From assembly GCA_038203025.1 (NCBI GenBank), contig JBBREK010000120.1, positions 1 through 13,040 on the forward strand: a DNA stretch of 13,040 nt, in the 5' to 3' direction. A program made the translations under genes and the position numbers. The DNA is from UBA11346 sp038203025 (GTDB taxonomy: Bacteria > Planctomycetota > UBA11346). Of the stretch, positions 6,676-13,040 are shown one piece after another. Position 1 is the first letter of the stretch, and each line of letters opens with the position of its first letter. The notes below the pieces were generated by a model. It did no database searches and had not been told where the DNA came from. It worked only from the letters and a program-made list of their open reading frames with translations.

Positions 6676-7023
6676 TCAGCCCTTGGGTGCGTCGGCCGTA
6701 CCGGGCAGCGGGTTGCCTTCGGCATCGACTTCAAGGTCCTTGACCTTGGCCTTGAGCAGTCGGCCGGCACGGAACTTCACCACCGTGCGGCGCTGCACCG
6801 GCACCTTCTCCAGGGTCTTCGGGTTCAGCGCTGTACGCGGCTTGCGCGAGACCAGCTCGAAGACACCGAAGTCACGGAATTCCAGGCGGTTGCCGCGTCC
6901 CAGTTCCTCGACGATGTCGTCGAGGAAGGCCTGGATGACCTGCAACGTCTGACCCTGCGGGAGGTTGAGCTTGGCCGCGATGCGGTCGGCGAGGACGCGC
7001 TTGGCGATCGTCTGTTCGGACAT
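6676..7023 (-). CDS. HU-family DNA-binding protein
   Basis: The 115-residue product is a histone-like nucleoid protein that bends DNA as a dimer. The helical dimerisation part spans about 8-43. It is followed by GNRLEFRDFGVFELVSRKPR (44-63), the beta-arm with NPKT (67-70), and VPVQRRTVVKFRAGRLLK (74-91), all characteristic of HU/IHF. A tail of about 22 residues (93-115), acidic then glycine/proline-rich, extends beyond the usual length of about 90. ATG 7023 is preferred because GGAG stands eight bases upstream. The in-frame ATG two codons earlier at 7029 has the GGAG only two bases away. First gene of the operon and directly behind the promoter at 7055-7083. The downstream exported-protein gene begins one base after the stop. 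Confidence 0.93.
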   Translation of the reverse strand: MSEQTIAKRVLADRIAAKLNLPQGQTLQVIQAFLDDIVEELGRGNRLEFRDFGVFELVSRKPRTALNPKTLEKVPVQRRTVVKFRAGRLLKAKVKDLEVDAEGNPLPGTADAPKG

Positions 7024-7054
7024 GGGCATGTCTCCGGTGGTTGTCCTGTCTGGA

Positions 7055-7083
7055 GTTATAGCGCACCAGGGGACGACAGGCAA
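7055..7083 (-). promoter_or_regulatory. Sigma70-type promoter of the HU operon
   Basis: On the minus strand TTGCCT (7083-7078) and TATAAC (7060-7055) are separated by exactly 17 bases. They match the consensus at 4 of 6 and 5 of 6 positions. Transcription would begin near 7047, giving a leader of about 25 nt that contains the GGAG ribosome site. This is the most convincing promoter in the window and explains the HU, exported protein and EIIA genes as one unit. Confidence 0.75.
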
Positions 7084-7196
7084 GCGCTATGACGATGCAA
7101 GTCACTGGGCTAACTGGGGTTCGGGTGTGGTCGACGGGGATGTCCTCAGCCCCGCGGTTTGCTGGCGCTGTTGGAGCCTTTGCCTACCTTCACAAC

Positions 7197-8114
7197 ATGC
7201 CAGAAGCCGCCTCCGCCCAGGCAATCGTCGACGCGATCGCCACCGTCTTCCGCGGCGGTCGCCGCGCTGCGGAACTGACCGTCACCGGCTGGCTGGCGCG
7301 GGGCCACCTGCTGATCGAGGACGTGCCTGGCGTCGGCAAGACCACCCTCGCCCGCGCCCTCGCCGGTGCCACCGGCGGCAGCTTCAAGCGCGTGCAGTGC
7401 GTCCCCGACCTGATGCCGGCCGACATCACCGGCAACTCGGTGTGGGACGAGCGCGAGCACCGCTTCGTCTTCCATCCCGGCCCGGTGTTCTGCGACGTGC
7501 TGCTCGCCGACGAGCTCAACCGCACCCCGCCGCGCACGCAGTCGGCCCTGCTGGAGGCTCTGGCCGAGGGCCAGGTGACGGCCGACGGCGAGGCCCGCCC
7601 GCTCGCCGCCCGCTTCTGCTGCATCGCGACCCAGAATCCCACCGACCACGCCGGCACCTATCCGCTGCCCGACAGCCAGCACGACCGCTTCCTGCTGCGC
7701 TTCGCCTTGGGCTATCCGGACGAGGCCGCCGAGCTGGAACTGCTGCGCCGGGACGGCGCCGCCTCCGACCTCTCACGCCTCACCGCCGTGGTCGACGCCG
7801 CTGGCGCCGAGCGTCTGCGCAGCGCCGCCGCCGCCGTCACCGTGTCCGACGAGGTGCGCGCCTACGCCCTCGCCCTGGTGCGCGCCACGCGCGCAGCCAA
7901 GGGTTTGGCCCTGGGGGCCAGCCCACGTGCCGCCCTCGGCCTGCAACGCCTGGCCCAGGCCCGGGCCCTACTCGCCGGCCGCACCTTCGCCACGCCGGAC
8001 GACGTCCAGGGCATCGCCGTCGAGGCCCTCGCGCATCGCGTCGTCGCACGCGGCGCCGGCGATCCCGAGCAGGCAGTGCGCGATGCCGTGGCAAGCGTGG
8101 CGGTGCCGAGGTGA
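7197..8114 (+). CDS. MoxR-family AAA+ ATPase
   Basis: The 305-residue product is an AAA+ chaperone-like ATPase. Walker A is PGVGKTT (44-50), Walker B is VLLADEL (101-107) followed by NRTPPRTQSALLEAL, sensor 1 is TQNP (145-148), the arginine finger is probably R164 in DRFLLR, and sensor 2 lies in GASPRA (240-245). MoxR proteins activate or assemble envelope, periplasmic or metal-dependent complexes and are usually encoded with DUF58 and VWA-domain proteins. Here only DUF58 follows. ATG 7197 is chosen because it gives the usual short N-terminal helix before Walker A. In-frame ATGs at 7140 and 7089 exist but add a low-complexity leader. No start has a good ribosome site. The gene diverges from the HU operon. 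Confidence 0.93.
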   Translation: MPEAASAQAIVDAIATVFRGGRRAAELTVTGWLARGHLLIEDVPGVGKTTLARALAGATGGSFKRVQCVPDLMPADITGNSVWDEREHRFVFHPGPVFCDVLLADELNRTPPRTQSALLEALAEGQVTADGEARPLAARFCCIATQNPTDHAGTYPLPDSQHDRFLLRFALGYPDEAAELELLRRDGAASDLSRLTAVVDAAGAERLRSAAAAVTVSDEVRAYALALVRATRAAKGLALGASPRAALGLQRLAQARALLAGRTFATPDDVQGIAVEALAHRVVARGAGDPEQAVRDAVASVAVPR

Positions 8115-8115
8115 G

Positions 8116-8193
8116 TTTCGGGTTTCGGGTTTCGGGATCTTTGATCCGGGGCCGGTCTGGTCATCGGGATGCGGATCCCGAAACCCGAAACCC
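8116..8193. repeat. Inverted repeat of TTTCGGG heptads between the MoxR and DUF58 genes
   Basis: Three tandem TTTCGGG units (8116-8136) begin two bases after the MoxR stop codon. The 20 bases 8120-8139 are perfectly complementary to 8174-8193, leaving a 34-nt loop, and the right arm ends on the base before the DUF58 ATG. In RNA this is a stable hairpin next to the start codon. A smaller GATC/GATC stem could form around 8136-8146. The DUF58 gene has no visible Shine-Dalgarno sequence because this arm occupies its place. Confidence 0.9.
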
Positions 8194-9225
8194 ATGATCA
8201 GACTCACCCCGCTCGGCTGGATCACCGGCGCCGAAGGCGTGATCCTGTGCCTGGTGCCGGTGTGGCAGAGCGCGCCGCTCGCCGCTGCCGGCGGGGTGGC
8301 GATGCTCGCCGCGTTGGCCGGGGCACGGCTGCTGGCACCACGGTCGCTGAACGGGGCCGAAGCGTCGTGGTTGCCGCCGCGCCTGGTGCACGCCGGCGTC
8401 GAGACGACCTTGGCGGCCCGACTGACCGGTCGACGCGTATTGCCCCCGCTGGTGGTGCGGGCCTGGGATCCACGCAGCCGCGCGCTGCGCCAGGTCGCGC
8501 GCCTGGCCGGCATCGGACCGGATGGCGTGGCGACGCGCTGGACGGTTCGCTTCCCCAACCGCGGCGCGGTCACCCTGCCACCGTTGGAGATCTCCGCCCA
8601 GCAGCCGTTCGGCCTGATCGTCTGCACCCGCGAGGTCGGACCACCCAGCCAACTGGTCGTCCTGCCCGCCATCGGCCGGGTGCGGGCCGGACTGCGCGCG
8701 CGTCTCGCCGAATGGTTCGCCGGCGTGGCGGTGGCGCATGAACCGGGCAACGATGAACTCGGCCGGCTGCGCGACTGGGCGCCAGGCGATCCGCGCAACC
8801 GCATCCACTGGCGCGCCAGCGCCCGCCATCGCCGCCTGCTGGTGGCCGAACGCCACGCCCCGGCGGCGCGCCGCCTCACCGTGGTCATCGATCCGGCGGC
8901 GCCAACGGCAGTGTTCGAACGTCTGGTGGCCGCTGCCGCCACGCTGATCGACGACCTCGGCCGGCGCGGCTGGGAGCTGGCGGTACATCACGGCCAGGCA
9001 CCACGCGGGGCGGTGGGCACCCGCGACCGGCTGCTCGAATCCCTGGCCATGTGCCGGCCCGGCGGCGAACCACTCAGCGAACTGGTGCCGCGTGGCCACC
9101 CCTGCCTCGCCTTCCTCGCCGACGACAGCCGCGCCCCGGAGAGCCAACCGCCACCCCTGATCGTACGCGACAGTGATCTGCCACGCCTGATCCATCTGCC
9201 GCGCCGGCTGGGGCGGGCGGGATGA
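8194..9225 (+). CDS. DUF58 domain membrane protein (MoxR partner)
   Basis: The 343-residue product starts with two hydrophobic segments (about 6-24 and 27-48). After a beta-rich region, where PFG (138-140) precedes a strand as usual for the family, comes the DUF58 signature NDELGRLRDWAPGDP followed by RNRIHWRASAR (186-211). The C-terminal part has the von Willebrand A-like layout, beginning RLTVVIDPA (227-235). DUF58 proteins act at the membrane with MoxR ATPases, and their substrate is generally unknown. ATG 8194 is chosen because it directly precedes the first membrane segment. It lies 79 nt after the MoxR stop with the heptad hairpin in between. The frame is open further upstream through the hairpin, but that extension (FRVSGFGIFDPGP) is repeat translation. 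Confidence 0.92.
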   Translation: MIRLTPLGWITGAEGVILCLVPVWQSAPLAAAGGVAMLAALAGARLLAPRSLNGAEASWLPPRLVHAGVETTLAARLTGRRVLPPLVVRAWDPRSRALRQVARLAGIGPDGVATRWTVRFPNRGAVTLPPLEISAQQPFGLIVCTREVGPPSQLVVLPAIGRVRAGLRARLAEWFAGVAVAHEPGNDELGRLRDWAPGDPRNRIHWRASARHRRLLVAERHAPAARRLTVVIDPAAPTAVFERLVAAAATLIDDLGRRGWELAVHHGQAPRGAVGTRDRLLESLAMCRPGGEPLSELVPRGHPCLAFLADDSRAPESQPPPLIVRDSDLPRLIHLPRRLGRAG

Positions 9226-9438
9226 GTCTACATGCCGCAGTGGGTTCGCGGTTCGCGGTTCGAGGTTCGCAGTTGGACCATCGATTACGGACCATATTGG
9301 GTTTACACGTGGTCACCCGTTTGGTGAACACCCTCAACACACACAACACGTGTCGCTACAACCGCGAACCGCGAACCGCGATTTTAAAGATCACACGAGA
9401 CCTGCTGGCCAAGCGCCGAACCCCGCCAGCATGCCGGC
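9226..9438 (+). repeat. Spacer with the long copy of the heptad element and a nested inverted repeat
   Basis: Bases 9232-9298 repeat the element at 166-218 in the opposite strand, with four heptads (GGTTCGC, one reading GGTTCGA) instead of two. The segment continues to an opposing heptad array at 9360-9381, which pairs with 9246-9267 at 21 of 22 positions. Between these arms are the inverted pair ACACGTG/CACGTGT (9305-9311 and 9348-9354) and a smaller TCACC/GGTGA pair (around 9313-9328), so the strand can fold as a long nested stem. The element starts 6 nt after the DUF58 stop. The part from about 9280 to 9400 is visibly more AT-rich than the surrounding genes. I see no promoter or gene in it. 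Confidence 0.8.
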
Positions 9439-10407
9439 ATGCGCCTGCATCAGCTGCCCGGCATCAGCACGCCTTGCTCGGCCATCGCCCTTGGCACCGG
9501 TGGCTTCGGCTCGTCAGTGCCGCGCGACGAGGCCTTCGCCATGCTCGACGACTTCGTGGCGGCGGGCGGGACCTTCCTCGACACCGCGCACATCTATGCC
9601 GCCTGGCTGCCCGGCGGGACCGGCGCCAGCGAGCGCACCATCGGCGCCTGGTTGGCCAGCCGCGGCCTGCGCGAGCGCATGGTCGTTGGCACCAAGGGCG
9701 GGCATCCGCCGCTCGACAGCGGCAGCAGCAGCAGCAGCAGCAGCCGGCTGTGCCTGGATCTGATCGCAGCGCATCTGGCCGAGAGCCTGGAACGCCTGCG
9801 GCAGCCGCTCATCGACCTGTACTGGTTGCATCGCGACGATGAGTCGATCCCGGTCGACGAGATCCTTGGAGCGTTGCAGCCGCACCTGCGCGCCGGGACG
9901 ATCCGCGCCATCGGCGCCTCCAACTGGTCGTGGCAGCGCCTCGACGAGGCCGAGACCTGCGCCAGGCAGCGCGGCTGGATCGGCTTCGTCGCCAGCCAGA
10001 TCAGCTGGAGCCTCGCCTCCTTCGCGCCCAGCCACCGCTTCGGCGGCGGCATGCGCGGCATGGACGCCGATACCCTGCTCTGGCACGTGCACAGCGGTCT
10101 CCCCCAGATCCCCTACAGCAGCCAGGCCAACGGCTATTTCGCCAAGCCCCTGGCGCAGGCGTTGGAGCGCCTGCCGCAATACGCCGATCCGGCGAACCCA
10201 CGGCGTTGGCTGCTGGCCCGCACCGCGTCGGCACGGCTCGGCGTCAGCGCCAATGCCCTCGCCCTGGCCTGGCTGCTGCAGCACCCGCAGGGCGGCTGGG
10301 GCATCATCGGACCGAAGGACCGGGCGCAGCTGACCGACAGCCTGGCAGCAGCCGACCTGATCCTGGATGATGACACCTTCGTCGCTCTCGGCGCTGCGCT
10401 GGCTTGA
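9439..10407 (+). CDS. Aldo/keto reductase
   Basis: The 322-residue product is an NAD(P)H-dependent (beta/alpha)8-barrel oxidoreductase. The catalytic tetrad is visible: D48 and Y53 in FLDTAHIY, K86 in VVGTKGG and H131 in WLHRDD. Other family blocks are RAIGASNW (156-163), the QISWS strand (187-191), and the cofactor-binding C-terminal region GIIGPKDRAQL. Soon after the catalytic lysine is a run of seven serines (96-102), encoded by seven perfect AGC codons, where family members usually have a variable loop. ATG 9439 matches the usual start of the first beta strand, although its ribosome site is poor. It is followed on the same strand by the FAD-oxidoreductase gene, suggesting a shared oxidative pathway. 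The substrate is unknown. Confidence 0.93.
   Translation: MRLHQLPGISTPCSAIALGTGGFGSSVPRDEAFAMLDDFVAAGGTFLDTAHIYAAWLPGGTGASERTIGAWLASRGLRERMVVGTKGGHPPLDSGSSSSSSSRLCLDLIAAHLAESLERLRQPLIDLYWLHRDDESIPVDEILGALQPHLRAGTIRAIGASNWSWQRLDEAETCARQRGWIGFVASQISWSLASFAPSHRFGGGMRGMDADTLLWHVHSGLPQIPYSSQANGYFAKPLAQALERLPQYADPANPRRWLLARTASARLGVSANALALAWLLQHPQGGWGIIGPKDRAQLTDSLAAADLILDDDTFVALGAALA
9724..9744 (+). repeat. AGC trinucleotide microsatellite (7 units)
   Basis: Seven perfect AGC units inside the aldo/keto reductase gene encode serines 96-102, preceded by one more AGC (9718-9720) after a GGC interruption. Length change by slippage would stay in frame and vary the loop length after the catalytic lysine. 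Confidence 0.95.
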
Positions 10408-10494
10408 TCTCGCACGACTGACGACGGCGGCGCATCCGGCGACGCCAACGACGCATCCCAGGTGGCCCAGGAACCTGCCAGGCATGATGGCGCC

Positions 10495-11819
10495 ATGGAA
10501 CTCAGCCATCCTGCCCATCAGATGACCCTTGCTGGCGGAGTCGTCGTCGAATCCCCGAGGAACACCCCGGTTCTTGCAGACGTCGACGTGCTGGTCTGCG
10601 GCGGCGGACCGGCCGGAATCGGCGCCGCCATGGCGGCGGCCTCCTGCGGAGCGCGTACCATGCTGCTGGAGCGGCACGGGATGCTCGGTGGCGTGTGGAC
10701 GGCAGGGTTGCTCAATCCGTTCTTCGAGGCCGGGACCCAGGGCTGGCTGGTCGACGAACTGGTAGGACGTCTGCGCGGGGCCGGGGCTTGGCATGAGTGG
10801 AAGTCGTGGGCCCCGACCTTCAGCACCGAGACGATGAAGCTGCTGCTGGAGGAGCGCTTCACCGCGCTCGGCATCCGCTGGCTCTACCAGGTGCAGATCG
10901 CTGACACGGTGGTCGAGGACGGCCGCGTGCGTGGCGTCATCGCCGAAGGCAAGGGCGGACGGTTCGCCGTGCTGGCGACACCACCATCGACGCCACCGGA
11001 GATGGCGACATCGCGGCCCGAGCTGGGGCGCGCTTCAGTCTCGGCCGGCCGGGTGATGGCCGACAGCAACCGATGACGCTGATGTTCCGCATTGCGGGCG
11101 CCGCCGGCTTCCGCATGGAGCGCAGCTCCGAGCTGTTCGACCTGCTTGATCGGGCGGTGGCGGGCACGGGCCTCCGGTTGCCCTTCACCCGTGGCGACAA
11201 GGCTCCTTGGATCATCCATACGCCCGAGGCCGACGTCTCGGATGTGCAGGCGACCCATGTCTATGCCGTCGATCCGCTCGATCCGGCGGCCATCACCCGG
11301 GCGACGGTGGAGGCACGACGCCAGTCGGCCGACCTGGTCGCCGCTCTGAGGCGCATCCCTGGACTGGAGCGCGTCCGCCTCCTGCAGACCGCCCCGGCCA
11401 TCGGCGTGCGCGAGGGGCGACGCATCCGCGGCGGATATGTGCTCGACGCCGAGGACCTGCGCTGTGGGCGCAGCTTCCCCGATGGCATCGCTAGCTGCCG
11501 CTTCAACGTCGACATCCATGAGTTGGCGCCCGGGGAACACGATCCCGAGATGGCCCGCACGCCGGTGCGTCCCTACGAAATTCCCTTCCGCTGTCTCCAG
11601 CCCGAAGGCCTCGGCCACCTGCTGACGGCGGGACGCTGCATCAGCGGCAGCCACGTCGCGCATGCCAGCTATCGCGTCACCGGGACGTGCATGGCCACCG
11701 GCCAGGCGGCCGGTCTCGCCGCGGCGCTGGCTGCCGCCGAGCGCAGCGACGCACGATGGCTGGATGGCGCCCGGGTGCGTCGTGAGCTGGTGCAGCGTGG
11801 AGCGCGGCTTGGCACCTGA
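10495..11819 (+). pseudogene. FAD-dependent oxidoreductase (FAD_oxidored family), interrupted by a one-base frameshift
   Basis: The first part, from ATG 10495, holds the Rossmann FAD motif GGGPAGIGAA (36-45) and ERHGMLGG. It stays open only to TGA 11074-11076, and its last 30 or so residues are nonsense. From about 10977 the next frame reads DTTIDATGDGDIAARAGARF, then QQPMTLMFR, then the C-terminal FAD-contacting block GRCISGSHVAHASYRV with TCMATGQAAG, ending at TGA 11817-11819. The two halves join as VLA-DTTIDATGDGD if one base is restored near 10975-10978, giving about 441 residues, normal for the family. The ATG at 11073 overlapping the stop therefore does not mark a second gene. Either the gene is recently broken or the read has a one-base error. 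The start is uncertain (ATG 10522 or 10462 are possible). The substrate is unknown. Confidence 0.88.
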
Positions 11820-11857
11820 GGGTTGCCCAGCGCACTCCGCCGACGCACACTCCGGCT

Positions 11858-12700
11858 ATGCCTGCCGCGAGGAGGGCCACGCACCAGTTCGATGCCTTGC
11901 GCTGCCGGCTGCACTGGGCCGTGCGCGGCGAGATCGATCCCGCGCTGGTCAACCGGCGCATCTCCGAGGTGCGCCTGACCTGCTGGTGCGTGGAGTCGGG
12001 AAGCCTGCATGTCGAGGTGGGTGACTGGAGCGGTCCGCTGCCTCGGCGCCGCTGGTTCCTCCTGCCGATCGCGTCGCGGGAGCAACGAGCCGCGCCCCGG
12101 ACGGTGCTTGCGTCGCTGCACATCGAGGCGTCGTGGTGCGACGGTACGCCGCTGCTGGGTCCGGCGCGGCCCTGCGATCTGGGTCCCGCTGCCGGCTGCT
12201 TCGGCCGGCGTGCCGCCGCGCTGATCGAGGCTGCCGCGGGCGCCGCTCCTGGCAGCGGGCGGGCCTGGCGCTCCGGCGGGCTCGGTCTTGCGGCCTGGTT
12301 GACGGTCGAGGCGCGCCTGCGCGACTGCTTGGCGGAGCTGGTGCGGATGGAAGACGCCAACGTGCGTGCCCCCGCCGACGGCGACGAACTGGTGCGCCGC
12401 GCCCTCGCCCGCATTGCTACCGAGGACGGTCGCAGGGTCACCCCAGGATCACTCGACGAGGCCGCCGGCCTGTCACGCAGCCAACTCGCCCGCCGGTTCC
12501 GCAGCGCGCTCGGCCGCTCGCCGCGCCAGGTGATCGCAGATGCCAGGCTGGCCGCCGCCCAGGCCGCGCTGGTGGCCGGCCGCCCGGTGGCCGCCATCGC
12601 CCGTGCTGCGGGGTTCAGGCATCCGACCCACTTCGCAGCCTGGTTCCGCCACGGCACCGGCATGTCGCCTTCGGCCTGGGCCCAGGGCGCGCACGTCTGA
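11858..12700 (+). CDS. AraC-family transcriptional regulator
   Basis: The 280-residue product has a C-terminal double helix-turn-helix. The first is around 197-217 (SLDEAAGLSRSQLARRFRSA) and the second around 245-266 (AIARAAGFRHPTHFAAWFRH), closing with GMSPSAW, the usual AraC/XylS ending. The N-terminal 160 residues fit the cupin-like effector-binding domain in length and beta character but show no clear ligand motif. They contain several cysteines (C16, C42, C44, C94, C106 and C114). The start at ATG 11858 is only 38 nt after the FAD-oxidoreductase gene, so co-transcription is likely. No good ribosome site precedes it. It is convergent with the LacI-type gene, the two stops being 26 nt apart. 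Control of the neighbouring oxidoreductase genes is inferred from position. Confidence 0.92.
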   Translation: MPAARRATHQFDALRCRLHWAVRGEIDPALVNRRISEVRLTCWCVESGSLHVEVGDWSGPLPRRRWFLLPIASREQRAAPRTVLASLHIEASWCDGTPLLGPARPCDLGPAAGCFGRRAAALIEAAAGAAPGSGRAWRSGGLGLAAWLTVEARLRDCLAELVRMEDANVRAPADGDELVRRALARIATEDGRRVTPGSLDEAAGLSRSQLARRFRSALGRSPRQVIADARLAAAQAALVAGRPVAAIARAAGFRHPTHFAAWFRHGTGMSPSAWAQGAHV

Positions 12701-12726
12701 GTTTCGCACCCGTACGGTTCAGCATT

Positions 12727-13040
12727 TCACGGCAGGTCAGGCACCAGTCGCGGCGGATGCAGCTGAACAATTGGTTCGCCAGCACCGCGCTCGATCCGAG
12801 TCGCCAGGACCTCGACCATCGCCACGCCAATGCCGTGACTGTCGCGGTCGACGCTCGCCGCCGGCACGAATGGCTCCCAGGCGGATTCGCGGCAGGCTAG
12901 GGCGGTGGCGTCATAACCGCACACCGGCACTTCGCGACGCGGATCAACGCCCAATCGACGCAGGGCGACAGCGACCGCGAAGGCATTGCGATCAGATGGC
13001 ACGAGGATGGCATCTGGAGGTTCCTGGCCGGCCAGCTGGG
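12727..13040 (-). CDS. LacI-family transcriptional regulator, C-terminal part (5' end outside window)
   Basis: The minus-strand frame is open from the window edge to its stop at 12727-12729, showing 103 residues. It reads PPDAILVPSDRNAFAVAVAL, then RRLGVDPRREVPVCGYD, SVDRDSHGIGVAMVEVL and finally LHPPRLVPDLP. This is the end of a periplasmic-binding-protein-like effector domain as in LacI/GalR proteins: the A-vPSD-nA block, the VpVcGYD strand and the SVDRD--GIG helix start. The DNA-binding N-terminus is not visible. It was likely translated from a start beyond 13040, so the GTG at 13002 is internal. Together with the adjacent AraC-type gene it suggests ligand-controlled expression of this locus. 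Confidence 0.9.
   Translation of the reverse strand, partial: QLAGQEPPDAILVPSDRNAFAVAVALRRLGVDPRREVPVCGYDATALACRESAWEPFVPAASVDRDSHGIGVAMVEVLATRIERGAGEPIVQLHPPRLVPDLP

Noticed and set aside
7968..8942. Minus-strand open frame opposite the MoxR/DUF58 junction
   Set aside because: It runs through the heptad hairpin and antisense to two well-supported genes, and its Arg/Ala/Ser-rich translation has no domain.
9514..10794. Long minus-strand open frame of 426 codons opposite the aldo/keto reductase and FAD-oxidoreductase genes
   Set aside because: It is antisense to genes with clear catalytic motifs. Its translation is compositionally biased without any recognisable domain, as expected of shadow frames at high GC.
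11073..11819. A separate second gene starting at ATG 11073 with an ATGA overlap to the upstream frame
   Set aside because: The same frame carries clear FAD_oxidored sequence upstream of 11073, back to about 10977, so the ATG is internal to one frameshifted gene. The apparent coupling is an accident of the shift.

Overview
This is a high-GC (roughly two-thirds G+C by eye), gene-dense bacterial chromosome window with complete genes on both strands and no rRNA, tRNA, CRISPR array or complete mobile element. The gene set points to a Gram-negative-type bacterium: there is an exported protein, a lipobox lipoprotein and an ABC-2 export module. The MoxR/DUF58 pair, the AraC and LacI regulators beside a FAD_oxidored-family enzyme, and the GC-rich palindromic intergenic repeats remind me of the PVC superphylum (Planctomycetota, Lentisphaerota and relatives). 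No phylogenetic marker is present, so this placement is an inference.

Layout. (1) 1-224: the C-terminal end of an unidentified, possibly transposase-like protein, followed by a short intergenic repeat. (2) 225-4270, minus strand: a four-gene overlapping operon transcribed from 4270 downward. It encodes an ABC-2 ATPase, its permease, a membrane-anchored TPR-like protein and the bifunctional flavokinase/FAD synthetase RibF. (3) 4391-4909, plus: a small lipoprotein, divergent from the operon. (4) 4910-5313: a gene-free spacer between two convergent genes, filled by a composite repeat made of palindromes, a perfect 26-bp terminal inverted repeat and four tandem 28-bp units. (5) 5314-7023, minus: a tight three-gene operon (HU-family protein, exported protein of unknown function, PTS EIIA-type-2/PtsN-like protein) behind a good sigma70-type promoter at 7055-7083. 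(6) 7197-9225, plus: a MoxR AAA+ ATPase and a DUF58 membrane protein, separated by a perfect 20-bp inverted repeat built of 7-bp units. (7) 9226-9438: a spacer holding a larger heptad-repeat element that has a second, shorter copy at 166-218. (8) 9439-12700, plus: an aldo/keto reductase, an FAD-dependent oxidoreductase broken by a one-base frameshift, and an AraC-family regulator. (9) 12727-13040, minus: the C-terminal part of a LacI-family regulator, convergent with the AraC gene.

Functionally, the ABC operon looks like an envelope export or remodelling module with a co-transcribed flavin cofactor enzyme. The HU operon combines nucleoid protein, envelope protein and PTS-type regulation. The right end resembles a carbohydrate or small-molecule oxidation locus with two candidate regulators. 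The least explained material is the intergenic repeats. The two copies of the heptad element align without gaps except for exactly two extra 7-bp units (14 bp), and each starts 6 nt after the stop codon of the gene it follows.
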